A DNA stretch of 13,990 nucleotides, taken from the NCBI GenBank assembly GCA_030641185.1, contig DAOWHY010000037.1, positions 1 to 13,990 of the forward strand, in the 5' to 3' direction. Source of the stretch: Candidatus Moraniibacteriota bacterium (lineage in GTDB: Bacteria > Patescibacteriota > Minisyncoccia > JAHIHE01 > JAGLIN01). Below the pieces are notes generated by a model. The model ran no database searches and had not been told where the DNA came from. It saw only the letters and a list, made by a program, of their open reading frames with translations. Shown here piece after piece: positions 1-6,707 of this stretch. Positions within the stretch are counted from its first letter, which is position 1; each line of letters opens with the position of its first letter. The translations under genes and the position numbers were made by a program.

Positions 1-452
1 CCATCATCATTTTGATTATTAAAAATAAAGTTTTTTGAATCAACAATAACCACATCATTAGAAGATTCACCGGCAGATACAAGCGCCAAAATTCCGAAAC
101 AATCATCATTAAGCATAATAGGATCTCCTATTTGATTTTCTGAATAATGATTTTTAAGAGAATCAACGTAATCAATTGAACCAAAAGTACGCGGATTTTG
201 ACCTAAAGCGGTTATAGCTAAAATAGGCGCCGCATAATCAATTGCGTCTGTCCCGTTCACAGAAATAAGATGGTCTGTGGGAATGTCAGGGCTTTCAAGT
301 ACGGCTAAGGCCATTGTGCTCCATGGATTATTACTATGCGCGATCAAATACGTTTGAGCGTCGCTTGTATTGTAAGTCGCGTTTGTTTCCGTGGGAGGAA
401 ACATGGGGAACAGCAATAGAGCAATGAGCATTGCGGATAATAATTTTTTCAT
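1..452 (-). CDS. Secreted prenyltransferase/squalene-oxidase-repeat (transcobalamin-like) protein, 5' part
   Basis: The reading frame is open from an ATG at 452 to the window edge, so the 3' end is missing (150 codons visible). A good ribosome site (AAAGGA, about 460-465) precedes the ATG. The first ~25 residues form a signal peptide (MKK, then a hydrophobic stretch, then small residues). The rest resembles the alpha/alpha-barrel repeat of the prenyltransferase/squalene oxidase superfamily: a PWSTMALAV helix, an AAPILAITALGQNPRTFG segment, and an LNDDCFGILALVSAGE segment (the NDD motif is typical of bacterial family members), ending in QNDDG. Vertebrate transcobalamin and intrinsic factor share this barrel fold. 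A cobalamin riboswitch lies directly upstream, so I infer a B12-binding or capture role outside the membrane. The fold assignment is fairly sure; the ligand is inferred from regulation. A DUF4430-type C-terminal domain would be expected beyond the window. Confidence 0.8.
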   Translation of the reverse strand, partial: MKKLLSAMLIALLLFPMFPPTETNATYNTSDAQTYLIAHSNNPWSTMALAVLESPDIPTDHLISVNGTDAIDYAAPILAITALGQNPRTFGSIDYVDSLKNHYSENQIGDPIMLNDDCFGILALVSAGESSNDVVIVDSKNFIFNNQNDD

Positions 453-476
453 ACTATGTCCTTTCTAATAAAATAA

Positions 477-546
477 GAACATCCCAGCTTATGAAGGATG
501 CTCATTTTATTACAACAAAAACAAAACGAAGCCCCTCTTTAGCTCG
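477..546 (-). promoter_or_regulatory. Candidate riboswitch expression platform (two hairpins in leader)
   Basis: Between the riboswitch and the ribosome site the minus-strand RNA can form two hairpins. The first (546 to about 527, CGAGCT pairing with GGCTTCG with one bulge) is followed by TTTTGTTTTTG, like an intrinsic terminator. The second (503-496 pairing with 484-477, 8 bp with one G-U) ends just before TTATTTTATT and the AAAGGA site. A CTATC at 553-549 repeats the 3' strand of riboswitch stem P1 and could compete for it. Which hairpin is the switch cannot be decided by eye. Confidence 0.4.
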
Positions 547-570
547 AAGATAGGATCTTATTTTTTTATA

Positions 571-714
571 GATAGTTAATTAGCATTCTGGCTTACTTCA
601 TCTTTTTGTAAAAGATAAAGATCACAGTTGCGGCACAGCACCGGATTTTTTCCAACTCATAGAAATTACCGGATTTTCCTAACCGACCTCTTTATATTTT
701 AAAGAGGAACTATC
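571..714 (-). promoter_or_regulatory. Cobalamin (AdoCbl-type) riboswitch
   Basis: Read on the minus strand, the leader closes with a perfect P1 stem, GATAGTT (714-708) with AACTATC (577-571). Inside are the hallmarks of the cobalamin aptamer: an AAAATCCGGT segment, AAAATCCGGTGCTGTG, the core GCCGCAACTGTGA (634-622), and a B12-box-like TAAGCCAGAATGCTAAT (595-579). An extra 7-bp hairpin, CCTCTTT with AAAGAGG (707-687), follows the 5' strand of P1. The motif order and spacing fit the family. It sits about 120 nt upstream of a secreted transcobalamin-like gene, which fits B12-repressed scavenging. The exact cobalamin subclass is not certain. Confidence 0.88.
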
Positions 715-742
715 TTTGAATTAATTTGTTAAAAGTAAATTA

Positions 743-771
743 ACTTTAACTTTTGTTTTTGATTTTGTCAA
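743..771 (-). promoter_or_regulatory. Promoter of the riboswitch transcript
   Basis: On the minus strand there is a perfect -35 TTGACA (771-766), a 17-nt spacer and a -10 TAAAGT (748-743). Transcription would start near 736, about 20 nt before the first strand of the riboswitch, so the whole aptamer is transcribed. Confidence 0.7.
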
Positions 772-800
772 ATATTTTTTTATAAACATAAGACTGACTT

Positions 801-910
801 ACGCGTTTGGAGTGTCAAACGCAGCCGCAGCGGAGTTTGACTTGAAATATCAATCAATTCCCGCTTTCGGGTAGAGCTTCGCTGCGGCTTCACTCTACAC
901 TCCAAAGCGT
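801..910. repeat. Composite inverted repeat, GC-rich, MITE/REP-like
   Basis: The outer arms ACGCGTTTGGAGTGT (801-815) and ACACTCCAAAGCGT (897-910) are complementary apart from one extra G. Inside, AGCCGCAGCG (823-832) is the exact complement of CGCTGCGGCT (880-889). Each inner block is also the loop of its own small hairpin: GTCAAAC/GTTTGAC (814-820/835-841) and GTAGAG/CTCTAC (871-876/893-898). The element is much richer in GC than its surroundings and lies between the riboswitch promoter and the copper ATPase, with no reading frame. Confidence 0.75.
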
Positions 911-1171
911 GATAATGTTCAAATATATAAGCTCTAAAACAAAAAGATTTTCAGTATAAGAATATCTCGTTTTTAATTTACGGGTGTCTTGATCGGCAAA
1001 ACACCTCTCAGATGACTTGCTTGGATTATGAGACTATATTGGAACTTATTTGAGAAACAAGACCACAAAAAGCATGTCGTATAATAAAAAAGTGATAAAA
1101 AAAACAATCCTAAACTATTGACTTGTTGTTAATAATTTTGTTTGTTATTCATATCTTTAATGAGTTAAAGA
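911..1171. other. Intergenic spacer without a supported gene
   Basis: I see no coding frame with start and ribosome site here. It holds one copy of a 34-bp direct repeat (1024-1057), a small imperfect hairpin (GGTGT...ACACC, about 973-995), and an 8-bp hairpin ATCTTTAA/TTAAAGAT (1153-1172) that touches the stop codon of the ATPase gene but has no T-tract. Confidence 0.5.
1024..1057 (+). repeat. 34-bp direct repeat, copy 1
   Basis: This copy and 3403-3436 share the block TTGGAACTTATTTGAGAAA exactly, plus a degenerate GATT(A/G)TG(A/G)GA leader. Both are in the same orientation and lie on either side of the copper ATPase gene. Confidence 0.65.
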
Positions 1172-3193
1172 TTATTTTTCAACTTTTAAAAATTTGGCAT
1201 TAACAGCCACAATCACAGTAGAAAGCGACATAAACAGAGCGCCAAGAGCCGGACTTAAAAGTATATTCCAATGATACAATACTCCAGCGGCAATAGGAAT
1301 AGCGATAATATTATAACCAGTCGCCCAAATTAAATTTTGAATCATTTTTCTGTATGTTGACTTAGCCAAAGACACCACTCCAACAACATCCAAAGGATTA
1401 CTTTTGATCAAAATCACGTCAGCGGTTTCAATGGCCACATCAGTACCAGCGCCAACCGCGATTCCAACATCGGCTTGCGCTAAAGCTGGCGCGTCATTTA
1501 CACCATCGCCCGTCATCGCCACAATCAAATTGCGGGATTGAATTTCTTTAATTCTGGCTGATTTATCCTGGGGCAACACTTCTGCCACAAATTCATCAAT
1601 GCCAATTTCTCTGGCCACTTGTTCTGCTACCTGACTATTGTCTCCCGTAAGCATTATGCTTTTTATACCCATACCTTTTAACATCGCAACCGCTTTTTTT
1701 GATTCCGGTCTGACAATATCAGCCAAAGCAATCGCGCCGATTAGCTTATTATCCGCCAAAACATAAACAATTGTCTTGCCTTGTTTCTTGATTTCTTCAA
1801 TTTTTTTGTTTTCTACCTTTATGTTTTGTTCCCTTAAATAACCGGGGCTGGTAATTATTATTTTTTTATCTTTAACAATTCCCTGAGAGCCTTTACCTGG
1901 AATAGATTTAAAATTTGTAACATCATAAATTTCCTTAGCTGAAGCTACGATGCCTTTGGCGATCGGATGGCTGGAATGAGAGTCAACTGAAGCGGCTAAA
2001 GTTAAAACTTCATTTTTATCCGCGTTTTCAGAAAAGCTGATTATATCCGTAACCCCAAATTCCCCCTTAGTTAAAGTGCCTGTCTTGTCAAAAACAACAG
2101 CATCCACTTTTCTGGCACTCTCAAAAGCTGATCTGTTTCTAATCAGAAATCCATTACTGGCTGCTAACGAAGTTGAAACCGCCACCACTAAAGGCACGGC
2201 CAGGCCCAAAGCATGCGGACAAGCAATTACCATTACCGTTACCGTCCTTTCAATAGCAAAATACAAATCCTTTTCTGTGAATAATAACCAGAAAAATAAA
2301 GTCGATATACCAGCGGTTAAAGCGCCGATAGTCAGCCATAAAGCGGCTTTATTCGCCAAATCTTGCGTTTTGGATTTGCTTTCTTGAGCTTGTTGAACTA
2401 AGCCAATCACTTGTGATAAATAGGAATCTTTTCCTATTTTCTCTACTAGAACAATAATTGACCCTTCGCCATTGACCGAAGCGCCGATAACTTTGTCGCC
2501 AGCTTTTTTAAAAACAGGGCTTGATTCTCCCGTGAGCATGGCTTCATTAATTGACGTTTCTCCTTTAATTACCTCGCCATCAACAGGAACTTTTTCACCC
2601 GGCTTTACCAACACTTTATGGCCAGCTTTCAATTCTTCAATCGCGACTTCTTCAAAACTGCCATCTTCTCTAACTTTATGAGCAGTAAACGGCATCAGCT
2701 TAGCTAATTCTTCTAACGCTCGGCTGGCGGCCATGATAGATCGCATCTCAATCCAATGACCCAAAAGCATAATGTCTATCAACGTCACCAACTCCCAAAA
2801 AAATAACTTTCCTGTCAAACCAAAAACCACAGCCGAACTATACGCGTAAGCGGTCGTAATTGCCACCGCGATTAAGGTCATCATTCCCGGCGATTTTTTC
2901 TTGGCTTCATCCCAAAATCCTTTTAAGAATGGCCAGCCGCCGTAAAAATAAATAACGGATGATAAAATAAATAAAACATATAAGTCATCTGCGAAACTAA
3001 ACTCCCAACCAAGAAAGTTTTTAATCATTGGCGAAAGCGCTAATACGGGCAAAGTTAAAATCAAGCAGACAAAAAAACGTTTTCTGAAATCAACGACCAT
3101 ATGGGCATGGTGATTTTGATATCCTTCATGGCTCATTTTTTCCATATCTTTTTCTGAAGAATAATTGTGTTGATTGTGAGTTTTGTGATCCAT
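1172..3193 (-). CDS. copB: CopB-type copper/silver-exporting P1B-3 ATPase
   Basis: 673 residues, an intact integral-membrane metal pump. Instead of a CxxC metal-binding domain it starts with a His-rich tail (His at 3, 6, 9, 22, 28, 29, 31). The intramembrane metal motif is CPH (325-327), the mark of the P1B-3 (CopB) class rather than CPC copper(I) pumps. Further motifs: actuator TGES (221-224), phosphorylation DKTGT (Asp369), HSSHP nucleotide motif, TGDN, TGDGVNDAP hinge, and NA in the last membrane helix. The probable role is copper or silver export coupled to ATP hydrolysis. There is no ribosome site; a TATAAT (3207-3202) ends 8 nt before the ATG, so the transcript may be nearly leaderless, though I find no good -35. 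No copper regulator or chaperone gene is adjacent. The gene stands alone between two direct repeats, which may mean acquisition as a cassette. Confidence 0.93.
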   Translation of the reverse strand: MDHKTHNQHNYSSEKDMEKMSHEGYQNHHAHMVVDFRKRFFVCLILTLPVLALSPMIKNFLGWEFSFADDLYVLFILSSVIYFYGGWPFLKGFWDEAKKKSPGMMTLIAVAITTAYAYSSAVVFGLTGKLFFWELVTLIDIMLLGHWIEMRSIMAASRALEELAKLMPFTAHKVREDGSFEEVAIEELKAGHKVLVKPGEKVPVDGEVIKGETSINEAMLTGESSPVFKKAGDKVIGASVNGEGSIIVLVEKIGKDSYLSQVIGLVQQAQESKSKTQDLANKAALWLTIGALTAGISTLFFWLLFTEKDLYFAIERTVTVMVIACPHALGLAVPLVVAVSTSLAASNGFLIRNRSAFESARKVDAVVFDKTGTLTKGEFGVTDIISFSENADKNEVLTLAASVDSHSSHPIAKGIVASAKEIYDVTNFKSIPGKGSQGIVKDKKIIITSPGYLREQNIKVENKKIEEIKKQGKTIVYVLADNKLIGAIALADIVRPESKKAVAMLKGMGIKSIMLTGDNSQVAEQVAREIGIDEFVAEVLPQDKSARIKEIQSRNLIVAMTGDGVNDAPALAQADVGIAVGAGTDVAIETADVILIKSNPLDVVGVVSLAKSTYRKMIQNLIWATGYNIIAIPIAAGVLYHWNILLSPALGALFMSLSTVIVAVNAKFLKVEK

Positions 3194-3332
3194 ATTATTT
3201 TATTATAATTTTACGCATTCATTTTTAGTCTTCGCCCTGAAATTTTTTAATTTATTTTTTCATTTTACATAAAGCGTACTTATAGTTTAATGTTACTCCC
3301 TGAAAGCTGATTAGTAAAGAAGAATATGTAAT

Positions 3333-3360
3333 AAAAAAACACTTTCAAAAAAGTGCTTTT
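3333..3360. terminator. Bidirectional intrinsic terminator between fic and copB
   Basis: The stem CACTTT (3340-3345) / AAAGTG (3350-3355) is flanked by an A-run on the left and TTTT on the right, so it gives a T-tract on either strand; the longer one (T7) serves the minus strand and would end the fic transcript. Confidence 0.6.
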
Positions 3361-3402
3361 ATATACATCTCAGTCACGAAACGCTTCTTATGTAAGCGCT
3401 TA

Positions 3403-3436
3403 GATTGTGGGATGATGTTGGAACTTATTTGAGAAA
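3403..3436 (+). repeat. 34-bp direct repeat, copy 2
   Basis: Same-direction partner of 1024-1057, with the exact core TTGGAACTTATTTGAGAAA. Just before it, AAACGCTT...AAGCGCTT (3380-3402) can fold into a 7-of-8 hairpin that copy 1 lacks. Confidence 0.65.
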
Positions 3437-3515
3437 ATTTAGTGAGAATATATCTGTTTAAAAAAATAATATTACACAACTTCCAGTATATAAATCCTCT
3501 TAAAACTCAAAGAAT

Positions 3516-4604
3516 CTAATAGCTCAAGATATCAAGAAATTTTCTATTATAATAAATATACCCTTGTTTATGTTTGAATTTTTTTACGGTATTCGTTTTC
3601 TCCAGTTCTCGAAAATACTTTCTTGCTGTATTTCTATGCACATCCAAACTTTCCGACATCTTTTTTTGCGAATAAAACGGATTAGAAAAAAGATAATCCA
3701 ACATCTGCGGAGTTATGTTTATACCATCCTTTTGAGCATCTTTCTTATATTTATCAATTAACGCTTTAATCTGTAATATTTTTTCTCTTGTCTCTTGCGC
3801 TTGCATATCAACACCTTGAAGAATATAAAATACCCAATTACGCCACTTCCCGTTTTCAGTAACAGCGCGTAATTTTTTATAATATTCGTCTCGATTTTCC
3901 AAAATATATTTACTTAAAAACAAGATTGGTAATTCCAAGCGTTTTGTTAGAACTAAATACAAAATCATCACAATTCTTCCTGTTCTTCCGTTGCCATCAA
4001 GAAATGGATGTATGGCTTCAAATTGATAATGCATAATAGCCATACGCACAAGAGGATCAACATTATCAAAATCTTTATTATCATTAAAATAATCCTCAAA
4101 ATTTTTAAGTTTGTTCATAATGACATCATACCCCTCTGGCGGTGTATAAATTACTTCGCCAGTTTTTGAATTTTCAATTTTAACATCTGGAATTTTTCTA
4201 ATGTCTTTTTTGTTTGGCTCTAAAACAGATTGAATCTTTATAAAACTATTCGTATTTAAAAATTCATCTTTAAGCAACATCTTATATCCTTTGCGGAGAG
4301 CATCGCGATAATTCAAAACTTCTTTTTCTGCTCCAGAAAGCTCTGATTCTTTATAAATAACATCAGCTTTAAGAGCTTCTGCTACAGTGGTATTGATATT
4401 TTCAATTTTACTACTGGCAACTGCTTCTCGTATTGTCATTGGTGAAACTAAAATACCGCTATTTGGTAAAATATTGGCCATGCCTTTTAATTCAAAAAGG
4501 GAATTATTGGCTTTATTAACTAATTTTAAAAGAGCCACATCGTCAAAATTGAAATTTGGAGGAAGTAATGGTAAATCATTATATGGAATTTTTTGATCAA
4601 ACAT
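3516..4604 (-). CDS. fic: Fic family AMP-transferase with C-terminal winged helix
   Basis: 362 residues from the ATG at 4604. Order of parts: Fic N-terminal domain with the inhibitory-helix motif SSKIEN (64-69, fits (S/T)xxxE(G/N)), Fic core with catalytic HPFLDGNGRTGR (199-210), a helical linker, and a winged helix-turn-helix (about 295-362). The family transfers AMP from ATP to hydroxyl groups of target proteins, and an N-terminal inhibitory helix of this kind keeps it off by default (class II). The target is unknown. An ATG at 4631 is possible, but it directly abuts the -10 box and would lie upstream of the predicted RNA start, so I take the internal Met. There is no Shine-Dalgarno site. 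The C-terminal DNA-binding domain and the repeated boxes in its promoter suggest that it represses itself. No antitoxin-like small gene is adjacent. Confidence 0.92.
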   Translation of the reverse strand: MFDQKIPYNDLPLLPPNFNFDDVALLKLVNKANNSLFELKGMANILPNSGILVSPMTIREAVASSKIENINTTVAEALKADVIYKESELSGAEKEVLNYRDALRKGYKMLLKDEFLNTNSFIKIQSVLEPNKKDIRKIPDVKIENSKTGEVIYTPPEGYDVIMNKLKNFEDYFNDNKDFDNVDPLVRMAIMHYQFEAIHPFLDGNGRTGRIVMILYLVLTKRLELPILFLSKYILENRDEYYKKLRAVTENGKWRNWVFYILQGVDMQAQETREKILQIKALIDKYKKDAQKDGINITPQMLDYLFSNPFYSQKKMSESLDVHRNTARKYFRELEKTNTVKKFKHKQGYIYYNRKFLDILSY

Positions 4605-4623
4605 GTTTTTATTATTTTGTATT

Positions 4624-4684
4624 ATGCACATATTTTATCATTTTTTGTGCATAGTTGTCAATACATGCACAATCAGTATGCACA
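4624..4684 (-). promoter_or_regulatory. fic promoter with four-heptamer operator
   Basis: Minus strand: perfect -35 TTGACA (4661-4656), 18-nt spacer, -10 TAAAAT (4637-4632). The heptamer ATGCACA or its complement occurs four times: 4624-4630, 4646-4652 (inverted), 4665-4671 and 4678-4684. Copies two and three form a dyad (TTGTGCAT / ATGCACAA, 12-nt gap) centred on the -35 box; copy one lies at the RNA start. Such an array over the promoter elements is what a repressor operator looks like. Confidence 0.75.
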
Positions 4685-4737
4685 GCTACAAAATACCACA
4701 AAAAAAGACATACGATCAAACAAGTTCCCTAAGTCAC

Positions 4738-4765
4738 AAAAGACTCCACTCAGGAGAATGGAGCC
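4738..4765 (-). terminator. Intrinsic terminator after tRNA-Gln
   Basis: Minus-strand RNA forms GGCTCCA (4765-4759) / TGGAGTC (4748-4742), 7 bp with one G-U, followed by TTTT. It lies about 35 nt past the tRNA end and before the fic promoter. Confidence 0.6.
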
Positions 4766-4799
4766 AACATTTCTTTATATGCTTGTTCAGACTGCTTGC

Positions 4800-4868
4800 T
4801 TGGGGACAGGGAGTCGAACCCCGATTGACAGGACCAGAACCTGTCGTCCTACCATTAGACGATCCCCA
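4800..4868 (-). tRNA. tRNA-Gln (anticodon CTG)
   Basis: Folds as a cloverleaf on the minus strand: acceptor TGGGGAT (4868-4862) with GTCCCCA (4807-4801), short D arm with a 3-bp stem and TGGT-type loop, anticodon stem ACAGG/CCTGT with loop TTCTGGT, T arm CGGGG/CCCTG with loop TTCGACT. The U1-A72 pair is typical of bacterial tRNA-Gln. CCA is not encoded. Anticodon bases at 4837-4835. Confidence 0.92.
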
Positions 4869-4876
4869 AATACATA

Positions 4877-4908
4877 CTAACATTTTAACATGCTAACATA
4901 TTAACATT
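4877..4908. repeat. Four 8-bp tandem microrepeats (YTAACATN)
   Basis: CTAACATT, TTAACATG, CTAACATA, TTAACATT follow each other without a gap. The TAACAT core is constant and the first and last base vary. It lies between tRNA-Gln and the ftsX terminator. Confidence 0.7.
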
Positions 4909-4912
4909 ATTT

Positions 4913-4939
4913 AAAAAAAATACAAGCAAAAAAACTTGT
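4913..4939 (-). terminator. Intrinsic terminator of ftsE-ftsX
   Basis: Minus-strand RNA: ACAAG (4939-4935) / CTTGT (4926-4922) with a T-rich loop, then a run of eight T (4920-4913). It lies about 32 nt past the ftsX stop. The stem is short, but the U-tract is strong. Confidence 0.65.
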
Positions 4940-4970
4940 TAAGATATTAGTATATTTAAATATTTAAATG

Positions 4971-5885
4971 TTATACTTTCAAATATCTCCTTATCGCGAT
5001 CAGACTGCTAATTACTCCCAGACCAACACCCATCGCAAGAAGCAGAATTGTAAAACTAAAAATATTACTTAAAAAGTGCGCGTATAAATCAAGTCCCGGT
5101 AAAAACTGCGTCATCTTCGGGGAAATATATATTACAATTGGGAACACGAAAATGACAGTTATAACGCATCCCAATACTCCAAGAATAGCCCCCTCCACCA
5201 CGAACGGCATTTTTATAAACCAATTACTTGCTCCAACCAAACGCATAATTTCAATTTCCACCCGATGCGTATACATAGCCAAACGGATAGTATTGAAAGC
5301 AACAAGAATACTCATAATGATGAATAGCACAGCCAATCCAAAAATGCTATCTTTAACTGTTTTTAAAATAACCGAAAAATTATTTATCGCTTTTTCGTTT
5401 TCCTTAAAATTGATTTTTTCAATAATATCATCATAATTTTCATTTCCTTTTATATATTCATCAATAAATTTATATTGGCCAAGAGAAGCCGCCCTCACAT
5501 TTAAAACAGCAAATAAGGGGTTTTCTCCCAATTCTTCAAGCGATTGATTTATATACTCATTATCTTTGTGAGATTCTTTGAAATTAATAAGCGCTTGTTC
5601 TTTTGAAATATACTCAACACTTTTTACTTCTTGCAGTTCCTCTAAATCTTTTCTAAACTCCAAAATTTTGCTTTCATTAGCGTCATCTTTAAATTGAATC
5701 GTAATATCAATTTTTTCTTGCAAAGAGCTAAGCGCGAAATTGCCTATTGTATCAACAGCCATCATAACCGTTACGGTAAAAAGAGCCACGACAATTATAG
5801 ACATTGTCGCTATATTCAACCAAACATTTCTCAATAAATCATTTAAAGCAGTCGTCCCTATTCTTTTAATTTTGTTGATGATCAT
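4971..5885 (-). CDS. ftsX: Cell-division ABC transporter-like permease FtsX
   Basis: 304 residues, normal FtsX length. Layout: short cytoplasmic start, membrane segment at about 24-44, outside domain to about 170 (ECD with the conserved EYISKEQAL region), then three more membrane segments at about 172-195, 225-252 and 270-295. The cytoplasmic loop HRVEIEIMRLVGASNWFIK before membrane segment 3 is the family signature. FtsX is the membrane partner of the ATPase FtsE; in other bacteria the pair transmits ATP hydrolysis to peptidoglycan hydrolases at the division site. It starts 4 nt after the ftsE stop, so the two are translationally linked, and it has no separate ribosome site. No peptidoglycan hydrolase gene follows; a terminator and tRNA-Gln come next. 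Confidence 0.93.
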   Translation of the reverse strand: MIINKIKRIGTTALNDLLRNVWLNIATMSIIVVALFTVTVMMAVDTIGNFALSSLQEKIDITIQFKDDANESKILEFRKDLEELQEVKSVEYISKEQALINFKESHKDNEYINQSLEELGENPLFAVLNVRAASLGQYKFIDEYIKGNENYDDIIEKINFKENEKAINNFSVILKTVKDSIFGLAVLFIIMSILVAFNTIRLAMYTHRVEIEIMRLVGASNWFIKMPFVVEGAILGVLGCVITVIFVFPIVIYISPKMTQFLPGLDLYAHFLSNIFSFTILLLAMGVGLGVISSLIAIRRYLKV

Positions 5886-5889
5886 ATGT

Positions 5890-6573
5890 TTATATTAAAT
5901 ATTTTCCCTTATCCGTCTGGTCTCTTGTTATCATTCCGTTATCTATGGTTACAACTCTTCTATTTACTAAATTCACTATCTCCCTATCATGCGTTGCCAG
6001 AACAATTGTCGTGCCATATTGATTTATTTTCGTAAGAAGCTGGATTATATCCCAGGTGTTTACAAGATCAAGATTTCCAGTGGGCTCATCGGCGACTATA
6101 ATATCCGGCCTGTGAACCAATGCTCTGGCAATTGATACTCTTTGTTTCTCTCCTCCGGAAAGTTCGGTTGTATAATTGTTAATTTTGTCAGAAAGACCGA
6201 CTATTTCTAGGACTTGAGGAACATCCTCCTTGATATCAAGATCGGATCTTCCGGAAACTTCCATCGCAAAAGCTACATTCTCAAAAACTGTTTTTTTGTC
6301 CAGTAACTTAAAATCCTGAAAAACGACACCGATATGCCTTCTAAGAATAGGTAATTTATTATTTTTTATTTTGCTTATATTTCTTCCTTTTATAAAAACC
6401 TCTCCTTTTGTCGGTTTTTCTTCAGCAAAAATCATCTTCAATAAAGTTGATTTTCCTGCCCCGCTCTGTCCGACAATTGAAATAAACTCTCCCTTTTTCA
6501 CTTTGAAGTTTATATCTTTCAAAGCAACAGAGTCATCATTATAAATTTTTGAAACATTGTCAAAAAATATCAT
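5890..6573 (-). CDS. ftsE: Cell-division ATP-binding protein FtsE
   Basis: 227 residues, complete. ABC ATPase motifs in order: Walker A GQSGAGKST (35-43), Q-loop VFQDF (Gln86), signature LSGGEKQR (138-145), Walker B IIVADE (158-163) with PTGNLD after it, and H-loop ATHD (His195). It dimerises under the membrane on FtsX. The bacterial order prfB-ftsE-ftsX is kept, but two genes and a palindromic element now separate it from prfB. The ATG at 6573 has no Shine-Dalgarno site; a TAAAAT about 12 nt upstream is the only promoter-like element seen, with no clear -35. Confidence 0.95.
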   Translation of the reverse strand: MIFFDNVSKIYNDDSVALKDINFKVKKGEFISIVGQSGAGKSTLLKMIFAEEKPTKGEVFIKGRNISKIKNNKLPILRRHIGVVFQDFKLLDKKTVFENVAFAMEVSGRSDLDIKEDVPQVLEIVGLSDKINNYTTELSGGEKQRVSIARALVHRPDIIVADEPTGNLDLVNTWDIIQLLTKINQYGTTIVLATHDREIVNLVNRRVVTIDNGMITRDQTDKGKYLI

Positions 6574-6596
6574 ACTTAATATTTATTTTAAATTAC

Positions 6597-6705
6597 ACTG
6601 TCATTGCGAGGAGCTCCGCAGAGCGACGAAGCAATCCCGTAATTAAGTTCTTTATGCATAGTTACGGGATTGCTTCGGTCGTTGCGACTCCCTCGCAATG
6701 ACAGT
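6597..6705. repeat. 109-bp palindromic element (MITE-like)
   Basis: The arms ACTGTCATTGCGAGG (6597-6611) and their complement (6691-6705) match perfectly over 15 bp, then again over GAAGCAATCCCGTAA (6628-6642 against 6662-6676), with a less regular part between. The loop is about 20 nt. The wording 'cattgcgagga...gcgacgaagcaatc' is, from memory, a palindromic intergenic repeat seen in many unrelated bacteria. It begins 2 nt beyond the stop of the NrdD fragment and lies just upstream of ftsE. It may act as a bidirectional terminator. Confidence 0.8.
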
Positions 6706-6707
6706 TA

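Noticed and set aside
1153..1172. Hairpin at the copB stop as terminator
   Set aside because: No T-tract follows on the minus strand; too weak to call.
3516..4604. Fic as toxin of a toxin-antitoxin pair
   Set aside because: No small antitoxin gene is adjacent, and the inhibitory motif is inside the protein, so self-control is more likely.
4593..4896. Two plus-strand reading frames
   Set aside because: They run antisense through the fic promoter and tRNA-Gln and have no protein-like pattern.
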